Shown: positions 55,708 to 64,000 of the stretch, one piece after another | How the letters are laid out: each line of letters starts with the position of its first letter | Position numbering within the stretch: the first letter of the stretch is position 1 | From: Limnephilus marmoratus | Lineage: Eukaryota; Arthropoda; Insecta; Trichoptera; Limnephilidae | Reading direction: 5' to 3' | DNA: 64,000 nt | Assembly (NCBI GenBank): GCA_917880885.1 | Contig: OU862909.1 | Span: forward strand, 36,020,405 to 36,084,404 | Notes under the pieces: model-generated | What the model saw: only the letters and a program-made list of their open reading frames with translations | The model's database searches: none | What the model was told of the DNA's origin: nothing | Position numbers and translations under genes: made by a program

Positions 55708-56430
55708 GAAAGCTCTGCCAAAAATATGGGTCTCGTAGTAAACCAGCAAAAGACCAAATACATGGCTGTAGGACGCACCCAACAAATCCCAACTCTCTCG
55801 TGTGGAAACCAAAATTTCTAAACGGTACCAAGATTCACATACCTAGGCTCCCTGATAACGAACGACAATAATACCACAGAGGAGATCCAGAAGCGCATAG
55901 TGAACGCAAATCGCTGTAATTTCCGCTTACAAAACCAATTAAAGTCCAGACTGCTGTCCAGAAACACGAAGATATTAGTGTACAAAACACTTATCAGACC
56001 AGTACTTACGTACGCAGCTGTGACTTGGGTACTAACTAAGAGGAATGAGCGAACACTGGACGTTTTTGAAAGAAAAAATTTGAGGCGCATCTTCGGACCG
56101 GTTCTAGAAAATGGATTTTGGCGCAGACGTTATAATAACTTTGTTTAAGGAGCTAAACGTCGCAAAATTTATAAAATTGGGAAGACTTCGGTGGCTGGGT
56201 CATGTGGAGAGAATGACCGAGCATCAAGCACCAAAGTCCCTGCTGAACTCAAGACCAATAGGGCGAAGGAGCCTGGGAAGACCAAGACTAAGATGGAGCG
56301 ACAACGTCCTCAAAGACATATCTATCTTGGAGCTTCAAAACTGGAGAGAGCTGGCTCAAAACCGAGATGAGTGGAGGAAGACTCTTGAGGAGGCCAAGAC
56401 CCACCAGGGGTTGTAGAGCCAATAGTGATG
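55708..56430 (+). pseudogene. RTE-type LINE, C-terminal RT fragment
   Basis: Frames join as NMGLVVNQQKTKYMAVGR, RFTYLGSLITNDNNTTEEIQ, TKILVYKTLIRPVLTYAAVT, NERTLDVFERKNLRRIFGP, then after a shift near 56140 KELNVAKFIKLGRLRWLGHV, ERMTEHQAPKSLL, GRPRLRWSDNVLKDI to the stop at 56416. LRWLGHVERM is the mark of the RTE/BovB C-terminus. The catalytic YADD part is missing. It is cut on the right by a hAT insertion at 56447. Confidence 0.82.
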
Positions 56431-56679
56431 ATGATGGTACAAAAAGTAGTGTCCGACCGAAACAGGACTTTCCACCGAAACCGAATCTTCGGTGTCGATT
56501 GTTTACTGTTATTTAGCTAATTTTTCAGTTATTCAGACAGTTACCACGCGTTAAATTAAATATATATAAAAAAAACAATAATTAAAGTATGTGAAAAAAT
56601 AATATTGATTTTATATTACTTCTATAAAACAAACAAAATTTATAAAAAACAACAAAACATGTTAACATTTTTAAAAATT

Positions 56680-56917
56680 TGGGAGGCGGAAATGGGTACC
56701 GCCGCCCCGGGAACCTTTATTGGATAACCAACACCTCTGCCTAGGTCACCCCAAGTAGTGATTTAGCAGGGCTGCCCGGGTTCATGGGGTGAGGTTTGTC
56801 TAGGTCTTGGAAGCAGATGATCGGGACACATTGAACCCCAGATTCCTAACCACCCCTAAAACCCTTTTCCTTCCCAGAACTCTCCTCTCCTTCCTTTCCT
56901 TAAAAACCCTCCACACA
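56680..56917 (+). mobile_element. short retroelement sharing a LINE tail, copy 2
   Basis: Matches 39506-39842 from ATTTGGGAGGCGG through TTCATGGGGTGAGGTTTGTC to AACCCTCCACACA, but lacks the LINE-like 3' end. The downstream fold-back begins exactly where copy 1 would continue. Confidence 0.7.
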
Positions 56918-57227
56918 TTTTCGTTATTTGTTTTTGGGGTGTTGTGCCGTGTTGCGCTACCTCCTTCTTTAGCCAACGTTTCGGACATCGCTGCAGTGTC
57001 CATCATCAGGGCAGATCCGGCAGATCCGGCAGATCCGATAGATGTGTGATCTGCCGGATAGATGTGTGATTAGATGGTAGATGTGTGATCTGCCGGATCT
57101 GCCCTGATGTTGGACACTGCAACGATGTCCGAAACGTTGGCTAAAGAAGGAGGTAGCGCAACACGGCACAACACCCCAAAAACAAATAACGAAAATGCTT
57201 TTGGCCGTGAAAATCTTAAAACTTATC
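56918..57227. mobile_element. Penelope-like fold-back with two hammerhead-like cores
   Basis: Two inverted arms of about 100 bp share TTTTCGTTATTTGTTTTTGG, the CTTCTTTAGCCAACGTTTCG block and CATCAGGGCAGATC. The centre has repeated GATCTGCCGGAT words. Flanked by the 12-bp direct repeat ACCCTCCACACA (56906-56917 and 57228-57239). Related copies at 7152-10920 and 17815-17935. Confidence 0.75.
56978..57009 (-). ncRNA. hammerhead-like core, left arm
   Basis: Minus strand: CTGATGA (57009-57003), TGGACA...TGTCC hairpin, GAAAC. A mirror copy on the plus strand at 57104-57135 has CTGATGT instead of CTGATGA. Stem I was not found. Confidence 0.35.
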
Positions 57228-57345
57228 ACCCTCCACACAGTTTCGGTTTCGGCAGATTTTCTGCCAAAACCGAACCGATGCCGAAACAATTTTTTTTTAC
57301 CGAAACTTGCCGAAACCGAACTTTCGGTCGGTCACTAACAAAAAG

Positions 57346-57991
57346 GTTTCGATAGTATATAATTTTACGTAATATTTTAAACGGTTTTCAATAATTGATT
57401 CCTTGCCCGGAAAAATGTTCTATTCAACAATATAAAAAAATAGAAAAAAACGAAACTATGTTTCATAATATTTAATATTTAAAATACAATAATTATTATA
57501 CAATTTTTAAGAGTTTTAAATGTTAAGTCGTGAAGAAGGGCAATCAAAGTAGAATTTATGCTAAATTAGTGGAAAATGTTATATATAAAATTTTTCACAA
57601 AATGTTTTTGTTTTCTCTTCGTACATTACAGAAAGTAACGTGCTCTTCTAACATTAATTAACACATGACATTGATGTTTTTGAGCTGCAAAAGGAAATAA
57701 CGTCATGAATAAATCAAATCATTTACGTTCGAAATATTGTCATAAGATCAACTTAAACATTATTCCACGTGCCTATTTCAACGGCTAAAAAGCAGGCTTA
57801 ATAATATTTTTTTCTGGACAAATACTAGTCTTTCTAGTTGAATCCATAAGATGTTCGTTTTCTTCCTTTATTCCCATGAATTAAACCATGCTCCGTGATT
57901 TTGATAAACAACATTGTACAACTTTCTTCCACAAATCACCTTTAAAATTATGTCATAGGCCTAAATTTTTTTTCATTATTTCATTTAATCC
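57346..57991. other. intron sequence, nothing recognised
   Basis: AT-rich; no feature supported. Confidence 0.45.
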
Positions 57992-57994
57992 TTA

Positions 57995-59143
57995 GGGGTC
58001 GTCCATTAATCACGTGAGGCTCAAAAGGGGGGGGTTTCGGAAAAAAACACGAAATATCACCAGGGGGTGGGGGGGTATAATGAGATCTTCTTCTTCTTGT
58101 GCCTTGTCCGTTCAACGGACGTTGGCTATCATGTTGGCTATGCGGACTTTGTTTACTGCGGCCCGGAACAGCTCCACGGTAGACTGGCCAAACCACTGTC
58201 TCAGGTTTTTCAGCCATGAGGTTCTCCTTCTTCCAGGGCCCCGTCTTCCGGCAATCTTTCCCTGCATTATGAGATGCAGGATCTCATACTTCTCTGGATG
58301 TCTCATCACGTGTCCAAGATATTGAAGTTTTCGGATTTTTATGGTTTTAATTACTTCCTTTTCTTTATTCATCCGAACCATAACATCTTCATTTGTGACC
58401 CTGTCCATCAAGCTTATTTTAAGTATTCTTCTGTAGATCCACATCTCGAATGCCTCAAGTCGCCTAATTAATTCTTCAGTAAGCGTCCATGCTTCCATTC
58501 CATAAAATAATATTGAAAATACGTAGCATCTGACCATTCGCATTCGTAATCCAAGGTTGAGATCATGACTGCAGAACATTTTTTTCATGCGGATAAAGGT
58601 TGCACGAGCTTGCTCAATGCGGCATTTGATTTCAACTGAAGGATCCCATCTATCATTTACATTGCAGCCCAAGTATACAATACTTTGTACCTTCTCCAGT
58701 TTTGTTCCAGCAATATAAAGATGTTCATCCAATGCGTTATTTTTGCTTATGAGCATGTATTTTGTTTTATTTATATTCAGTTCTAGCCCAAAATTCTCAC
58801 AAGTCTTCACTACTTGATTCAGCAAAAGTTGTAACTCCTCAATGTTACTTGTTAGAAGTACCGTATCGTCTGCATAACGCAGGTTGTTTAGAATCTTCCC
58901 ATTTATAACAAGTCCTTGAGTAGCTTCTTGCAGAGCTTCATTGAATATTTCTTCTGAACGAAATGAGATATCACGTGTATTTATTTGTCGTGATAATATT
59001 CTGAAAATTTCAAAATACTTTGTATTAAAAAAATACACGTGATTTTGGGGGGGGGAGGATTAGTCTAAAACCTCACACAATATCACCAGGGGGGGGGGAT
59101 TAAAAAGTTGCTAAAAAATATCATGTGATTAATGGACGACCCC
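57995..59143. mobile_element. Harbinger-type MITE with TTA duplication, split by a LINE
   Basis: Ends GGGGTCGTCCATTAATCACG and, inverted, GGGGTCGTCCATTAATCACA. TTA flanks both (57992-57994 and 59144-59146), as in PIF/Harbinger insertions. G-runs lie inside both ends. Without the LINE it is about 200 bp. Confidence 0.88.
58086..59038 (-). pseudogene. RTE-like LINE, C-terminal RT, long open frame
   Basis: The minus frame 59038-58112 has no stop over 308 codons. It starts within the RT: NEALQEATQGLVINGKILNN, then RYADDTVLLTSN (catalytic YADD), ELNINKTKYMLIS, IVYLGCNVND, SILFYGMEAWTL, RRLEAFEMWIYRRIL, KLQYLGHVMRHPEKY and a basic C-terminus GRRGPGRRRTSWLKNLRQW. The Y.GHVMRH segment is the RTE-type tail. 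The 5' end is truncated, so the protein is not complete, but the retained part looks undamaged. Confidence 0.85.
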
Positions 59144-59146
59144 TTA

Positions 59147-59286
59147 CCAAGATACACAATAATATGCCCAATATTAATCCATCACTAATAATTCAACATT
59201 GATAGTTTTGTTGGATACAACATTATTTCAGGCTATAACTCAATTTATAATACCTATGCAAGTATGTAGTCTGTGTACTAAAGGCT
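59147..59286. other. intron sequence, nothing recognised
   Basis: Short AT-rich stretch. Confidence 0.4.
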
Positions 59287-60146
59287 TAAGAGGAATATAA
59301 ACGCTAGAAATATTTCGATTCTCATGCCTGCAAAATTTCAAAATCCAGCGTCTTTTTGCACGAGGCTAGTAAGCGAAAAAGTGATTTTTATTTATTTTGT
59401 GCATAATTTTAAAGAACGAAAAAAAGTTAGAACATGGAAAACCTCAAAAATAGTCTTAGCCATAAAGGGGTATTTTTAAAAATTGTTTCTTGTATTACTT
59501 CATAGTTAATTCACTGGATTACGACCTCCGTAGTCCAGTGGCTAAGACTCTTGACTCACATTCCGGAGGTCGCGGGTTCAAACCCGGCATGCGCAAATAA
59601 ATTTTATTTGATTAATTTGTGTTATTTCACAATTAATTCATTTAAAATAATATATAGTATATTTGCGGCATGTTCCAGAGTGGAAGATACTATTAGTATC
59701 GCCCTGGTGTAAGACCACCATTCAGAATTGAAACGTTGCTTGAAAATGGCTTTAGCCGTGTTTAGTGACCAGATCTGAATAGCCAGGTACTTCCCAACCT
59801 TCCTCTTCCCCACCTCCTTCCCCTCCCCACTACCTTCAGCCTCACAACATACCCCAATTGGGGATGCCATAGTCTCATTGGCTCCAGACGGGAGCAGTTG
59901 AGATTCTTGTGCGGTATTCACTGTAAAAAAAAAAAAGTCATGAAAAAACATTTTTTTGGTGGTTTACGCTTATATTTTTTGTTACGTAAATAATAATTTT
60001 ATTGTAATTTCAATACATAGAAACGCTAGTAAAAGCTTCGATTTATCCGTAGCATATTTTTTGATGTTCATACTGTAAGCCGATTCGTCGTAAAGATTAA
60101 TCAAAATTGTATCTAAATAGGATTTCACGTTTATATTCATCTTAAG
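59287..60146. repeat. dispersed repeat, copy 2, interrupted by a SINE
   Basis: Matches 33484-33925 on both sides of the SINE at 59516-59938 (up to TACTTCATAGTTAA, and again from GTCATGAAAAAACATT). The hAT element at 60155-62216 interrupts just past its right edge. Confidence 0.85.
59516..59938 (+). mobile_element. SINE copy F, best full-length copy
   Basis: The tRNA-like head at 59522-59592 has A-box-like TAGTCCAGTGGCTAAGA and B box GGTTCAAACCC. The body includes GCATGTTCCAGAGTGGAAGA, GCCCTGGTGTAAGACCACC, TTTAGTGACCAGATCTGAAT and CAATTGGGGATGCCATAGTC, the 3' words CAGACGGGAGCAGTTGAGAT, and a terminal run of about 12 A. It gives the best picture of the family: about 420 bp, tRNA-derived, poly(A)-tailed. 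Confidence 0.88.
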
Positions 60147-60279
60147 CACTAGAGCAGGGGTGGGGAACCTTTTTATCGTCGCGGGCCATTTGGATGTTCA
60201 TACTTTAACCCGTGGGCCGCACTCGAATTCCGTCTTCGGGGGGGGGGGGGGGGGAAGCCACATTCAAATCAGAGAACTG

Positions 60280-61270
60280 GTTTTACAAAAACTAATAAAA
60301 AATATGGTTACGTAACTGCCGACACTCTTTAATTATAGCTACACTCTTACGTAGTCTGCAACCACAATTTTATAACTGCACTTTGAACACGAGAATAGTT
60401 TCCGTCAAAATGCATCAGCAGATGTAACCACAACTAGAATTCTTTGTTGCATTCTGAACACGGAACAAGTTTCAATTTATATTAAATTTGCATGCGGGGA
60501 ATTAAAACTACACTACTACAATGAAAATGGCTTTCCTCTAATTCTTGCAGCATAAACTACGAAACTAGAATTTTATAAAGGCACTTCCAACATAAGAAAT
60601 GCGTCAGAAAATGAAATCACACCTGATGCGTTTTCGTTGCATTCTTAACACAGAACTGGTTTTAATTACAGGTTGAATCTGTACGCGGGGAATTAAAACT
60701 ATAATCAGAACGTGAACTTGCTTTCCTCCAATACTGGCAGCACATATGCAAATACAATTTTATATCTGCACTTCACACACGAGAATGGTTTCTTACGAAA
60801 CGTGTTAGCGAGATAAAACCCCACCTGGAATTTTTTCGTTGCATTCTAAACACAGAACTGGTTTTACTTATAAAGTGAGTTTGTACGCGGAGAACTTAAA
60901 CTCCACTCAGAACATGAAAATGGTTTTCCTCCAATTCTGCAGCACACAGTACGCAACTAGAATTTTATAAATGCACTACTTACACGAGGAATGCGCAAAA
61001 TATGAAACCCCCACCTGGATTTTTTTCGTTGCATTCTAAACAAAGAACTGGTTTTTCCATCAGAGCGAAAAGGATTGTGAGTCCCTAGCTTTAATTAATA
61101 CTGCACCTAGAACACCAAAATGGTTTTACCTTCGAAATGCGTTAGGGTTAGCAGATGAATCCGCAACAGGAATTTGCATTGTGAACACAAGATTGGTTTT
61201 ACCTTCAGAATGAATAGGAGTCCACTAGTCAACCAGCTAAAATTAAATTGTACTCCTGATTACGTGAATG
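60280..61270 (-). pseudogene. decayed C2H2 zinc-finger array in the second hAT element
   Basis: Minus strand. Around 60915 the text reads GGKPFSCSEWSLSSPRTNS, and nearby VLCLECNEK; blocks recur roughly every 190-240 bp with AACCAGTTCTGTGTTTAGAA, AATTAAAACTA and AACACGAGAATGG-type words. These are the same modules as in the hAT elements at 41945-44350 and 47062-47500, although the three elements have different ends. Stops and shifts throughout. Confidence 0.55.
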
Positions 61271-61940
61271 GTTTTTCTACATATTGTAGCATATTTTTTT
61301 TGTCCGCAATATAATTTTATATTCATTTAACTAATTACAATAAATTACCTTTAATGATTTTTGTGTGGCAATTATTATGGCATTTATGTTTGCATTATAT
61401 ACAAAATGTTAAGGGACGTGCTTGACTTAATATAACCAGTGAATCCTGACTTTATTTGGGGAGATTGTTATATCTTGCTTTTAGTTCATCATCGCTTTGT
61501 TATTGAATAATTTCGTGCTGTAGATTATCAGGCACATTCTATGGTTTGACGTTGAACGGTTTAGCAAATATGTTCAAATCCGTTTGTTCTCTTTTCACGT
61601 CCTTAAATCGTACATTAAATGCCTAACTTAATTTTGCGCACTCACCAGCGTATTCAAACGATGTAGAAGGCTTTTGTCCTTGCCTTAATTTAGTTTAGTC
61701 TTAATTCTTGTCCTTAATTTAGTTTCAAATGATTTCACGTTTCACTCAGCTTCAACTTTTCTTTTCTTCGTAATTGTCATCAATAGGATTTATTGATTTA
61801 CTATCCACTAGAAATTTATGACAGACTGCCTAAGATTCTCCTCCGGATAGAGTTGCCATCAATCCTGAAATATCGGAAATGTCCCTTACAAGAAAATTAA
61901 AAGTTCCGATGGAATTTCACTATCGTTTCACCATATCGAA

Positions 61941-62045
61941 TTAAAATGAAAGTAAAATGGGAGGTTTTATCCAAATTAAAATGAAAGTAAAATGGGAGGT
62001 TATATCCAAATTAAAATGAAAGTAAAATGGGAGGTTTTATCACGT
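61941..62045. repeat. 35-bp tandem repeat, three units
   Basis: TTAAAATGAAAGTAAAATGG followed by GAGGTTTTATCC, repeated three times with a 35-bp period and one or two changes. Confidence 0.9.
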
Positions 62046-62224
62046 TATAATTTTTATCTAAACTATTTGCTAGTAACGATTTTGCAATACCGTCTTAAAA
62101 ATGCATCTGAAACACCGTGAAAAAACATCCCGTTCTGTGTAATTTTTTGTGGTTCTTTCAAAAGTGCCCGCGGGCCGCACCAAAAGGCCTCGCGGGCCGC
62201 AGGTTCCCCACCCCTGCACTAGAG

Positions 62225-62394
62225 CGTTCCGTTATACTCGTATAATCGATTTCAACCACGAGCGCTCGGGAATATGTGAGCCTTCGGTTTGGAAATTTCC
62301 CGCCATCTTTCAAAAAATCGTGCCTCTGGATTTTAATACGGTGACATATGTAAACGGCTTATAGACTTATAGTGTTAGAAAGCCATTGAATTGG
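62225..62394. other. intron sequence flanking the hAT element
   Basis: No supported coding sequence; the frame at 62149-62364 crosses the element end. Confidence 0.35.
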
Positions 62395-62800
62395 AATACT
62401 TTTCACGTGAGAATACTTTATTATTCGCTCTTGAGTTCAACAGCTCGGCTGTGGAACGATTTGCCGGCCTTGGCGTTTCCTTTTAGATATAGTCAGGGTT
62501 TTTCAAACACCTTGGAGCGACAGAAGCACCTTGGTGGCTGCCAAAATCAAGAGACATTTCAAAATTGGCAGCCATCTCTGGTCTGGAGCCCCAAATACCT
62601 GAAAAAACGCTCAATTCTGTCTGTGCAGAAACGAGCGGTCCGTTTGATAGATTCTCCTATCACAAACGTATACTGCAATGTCTAGAGCACAGACGTCGGA
62701 TGGGAAAGCTTTAAGTGTTCTAGTGGTTTTTCAATGGAAGATGTTCACTAGGAAATAGCGTCATTGATTCCTTCGGCACCCGCTATCTAAAGGACTATCT
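62395..62800 (+). pseudogene. APE-type LINE fragments, rearranged
   Basis: 62430-62490 gives LSSTARLWNDLPALAFP, which normally lies after the segment found downstream at 62560-62760 (LVWSPKYLK, SVQKRAVRLIDSP, and decayed HRRRMGKL). The order is swapped relative to the LINE at 36296-37225, so these are two fragments or a rearranged copy. It ends about 45 bp from the transporter donor. Confidence 0.7.
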
Positions 62801-62844
62801 ACGGTCCCGACCATGCGAAAGAAAAATAATATAAATTCACTTAC

Positions 62845-63143
62845 ACAGACAGACTGCAGAGAGCAGCCGCACAGCATTCTGCGGAGGTTCACAATCAGGA
62901 AAAAACGGCTTAGCAGCATAATGCGCGAAGGTTAGCGCCACGATAGCCTGCGTTGTAGGCCGGATGATGAGCAGGGCGGCCCAGATCCTCAGGAAGGCGG
63001 GCATGGGTCCGAAGGCCACGTAGATGTAAGCGTAGTCGCCGCCAGAGCGGGTGATCGAGGTACCCAGCTCGGCGTAGCAGAGCGCGCCCAGGGTGGACAT
63101 CAGCCCGGACAGGGTCCATATCACCAGGGAACTGCCCACTGAC
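62845..63143 (-). CDS. SLC7 transporter, first visible exon (TM2-TM4 region)
   Basis: The exon begins after a CCAG acceptor at 63144-63145 and ends at a perfect GTAAGT donor at 62844. Translation runs from [11 protein letters not shown] through [21 protein letters not shown] and [15 protein letters not shown] to AVCL. It contains three hydrophobic segments and the conserved extracellular cysteine in PDCEPP used for heavy-chain disulfide bonding. It ends one base into a codon, which matches the next exon. The open frame continues upstream to an ATG near 63262, but that stretch ([13 protein letters not shown]...) lies before the acceptor and does not resemble the family, so I treat it as intron. 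Confidence 0.93.
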
Positions 63144-63298
63144 CTGGTTATATCAAATATTATTGTAATAAACCATATTATGTTTAATTCTGAGCGTGAA
63201 TTGATTAGTTCTTCGATCTCGCATTTTTTCTTTCCCATCCTCGCATACGACCCATTCACCATACATTTACAAGTAGGGTGAGGGATACTATTCGTTAG
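63144..63298. other. intron sequence upstream of the first visible exon
   Basis: Includes the branch and acceptor region of the 62845-63143 exon. No further coding sequence recognised. Confidence 0.45.
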
Positions 63299-63808
63299 TA
63301 GGGGCCGACCAAGATCTCGGTCTCGGCATTCTCGGCTACAAATTCTACCGAGAACTCTGTCTCGGTTCTCGGCGAAAAATCGCCGAAATTCTGGGCCATA
63401 ACCGAGACCGTTGTAAGTAGGTACGGTATAGGATAATGTGATTCAAATCTACCGCGCGCGTCCACATTCGTCACTTGGTGTCAGTGCGTGAGAAAGCTGT
63501 CGATTGTGATTGGTCGGCTGGCAGTGAGACGGGTTTTACTTACCGCTCTTTAGCAGAACTGGTCAATTATACGATATGATGCGACACTCTTTGAAGGATG
63601 AAAACGCAGAAAAACTGATTTTTATGTGCTACAACATAATGTTGTTCAATTTTGATTATTAAAACTATTTAAAACAAATTATTACCTATTACATTCTTAA
63701 ATATACTGTATTATACAATTTATCTCTTCTCGGTCTCGGCCGAGATTTTAATTTATTCTCGGTGTCGGTCCCGGCCGAGAACGAAAAACCTGTATCGGTC
63801 GACCCTTA
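63299..63808. mobile_element. hAT-like MITE, imperfect 8-bp duplication
   Basis: Ends TAGGGGCCGACCAAGATC and, inverted, TAAGGGTCGACCGATACA. TTCGTTAG (63291-63298) and TTGGCTAG (63809-63816) agree at 6 of 8 positions. CTCGG words recur at both ends. The TAG..GNCCGACC start resembles that of the element at 56447. Confidence 0.65.
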
Positions 63809-63816
63809 TTGGCTAG

Positions 63817-64000
63817 TTTTTCACGCTGCTCATGCTTAAAGATATGATCCATGAAAGGAAAATCACAGCTGTGATGACCGATAAAAGGTTATGTTTTAGC
63901 TCTAGAGAACAAGTTGCTTTCCGTTGCCTACCGCGCTACTTCAGATAAACCTCTGGCAGAGACGGTTCGTAAACCGTCTTCTTCGAGTTTAGCTAACTGA
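63817..64000. other. intron sequence to the window end
   Basis: No exon of the transporter was found here; the missing N-terminal exon must lie further on. Confidence 0.4.

Larger units (their letters stand above)
56447..57337. mobile_element. hAT-like element with nested insertions
   Basis: Ends TAGTGTCCGACCGAAA and TAGTGACCGACCGAAA (inverted at 57337), flanked by the perfect 8-bp duplication ACAAAAAG (56439-56446 and 57338-57345). Repeated CCGAAAC words near both ends. It contains the short retroelement at 56680-56917 and the Penelope-like fold-back at 56918-57227. No transposase. Confidence 0.9.
60155..62216. mobile_element. 2.06-kb hAT-like element carrying a decayed C2H2 array
   Basis: Ends CAGGGGTGGGGAACCT and AGGTTCCCCACCCCTG, flanked by the perfect 8-bp duplication CACTAGAG (60147-60154 and 62217-62224). 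GCGGGCC words follow each end. The interior 60280-61270 is a decayed zinc-finger-derived array on the minus strand; a 35-bp tandem repeat sits at 61941-62045. No transposase found. Confidence 0.93.
4250..63143 (-). other. SLC7-type amino-acid transporter gene (six visible exons)
   Basis: This is the visible span of one spliced minus-strand gene. Joining the six exons gives about 430 residues of an APC-superfamily light-chain transporter (SLC7A5 to SLC7A11 group), a plasma-membrane amino-acid exchanger that usually pairs with an SLC3 heavy chain. Family marks are [18 protein letters not shown], the cysteine in FFPDCEPP (the position that forms the disulfide with the heavy chain), [13 protein letters not shown] and STFGGVNG. 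Family members are about 480-510 residues, so 50-60 N-terminal residues with TM1 and its GSGIF-type motif are missing and should lie beyond base 64000. The five introns are about 15.9 kb, 28.7 kb, 11.4 kb, 1.35 kb and 179 bp, expanded by transposons. I cannot separate LAT from y+LAT subtype, so no symbol is given. Confidence 0.93.

Noticed and set aside
62837..63262. Transporter start at the ATG near 63262 ([13 protein letters not shown])
   Set aside because: A good splice acceptor at 63144-63145 precedes the conserved SVGSS.VIW segment, and residues upstream of it do not look like the family N-terminus.
1..64000. CRISPR arrays, operons or bacterial genes
   Set aside because: All genes recognised are eukaryotic, with introns or of transposon type; tandem repeats here lack CRISPR spacing.

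Overview
The window is eukaryotic, AT-rich and almost entirely intronic. It comes from an arthropod, most likely an insect: there are spliced genes, tRNA-derived SINEs, abundant hAT, PIF/Harbinger, mariner and Helitron-like elements, a CsRn1-type Ty3/gypsy element with a tRNA-Trp-like primer site, a MADF-BESS protein, and short CCTAA runs. I could not fix the order or species.

One host gene runs the length of the window on the minus strand: an SLC7-family (LAT-type) amino-acid transporter light chain. Six exons are visible (62845-63143, 46804-46929, 17960-18101, 6385-6508, 4831-5031, 4250-4651). They have canonical splice sites, matching phases and a terminal stop, and give about 430 residues. 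The N-terminal exon lies beyond base 64000. Introns of 15.9, 28.7 and 11.4 kb hold nearly everything else.

Layout: 1-4249, downstream flank with a fold-back repeat and a pyrimidine minisatellite. 5190-6240, a 9-bp minisatellite in a short intron. 7152-10920, a Penelope-like or hammerhead-like repeat interrupted by a 3.2-kb DNA transposon encoding a decayed CXC-type protein, with long terminal inverted repeats and a 3-bp target duplication. 12397-17037, three Helitron-like repeats, one split by a hAT copy. 18178-20700, SINEs and fold-backs. 22404-30480, an R2/R4-type LINE split by an LTR retrotransposon. 32757-34707, a hAT element. 35282-39131, a PIF/Harbinger element with an intact MADF-BESS gene whose intron contains the antisense transposase, itself split by a LINE. 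40480-41437, mariner. 41515-44720, an RTE LINE split by a 2.4-kb hAT. 45204-46746, fold-backs and a SINE. 50807-54497, a LINE with two intact overlapping ORFs. 54616-63808, nested hAT, Harbinger, RTE, SINE and LINE pieces around the first visible transporter exon.

The transposons do not act together as a pathway; they are successive insertions. Their order can often be read from target-site duplications, and in several cases the empty site can be inferred from the sequence. The most interesting signals are the CXC-protein transposon, hammerhead-like cores inside inverted-repeat elements, decayed C2H2 zinc-finger arrays in three different hAT-like elements, and the antisense-in-intron Harbinger.
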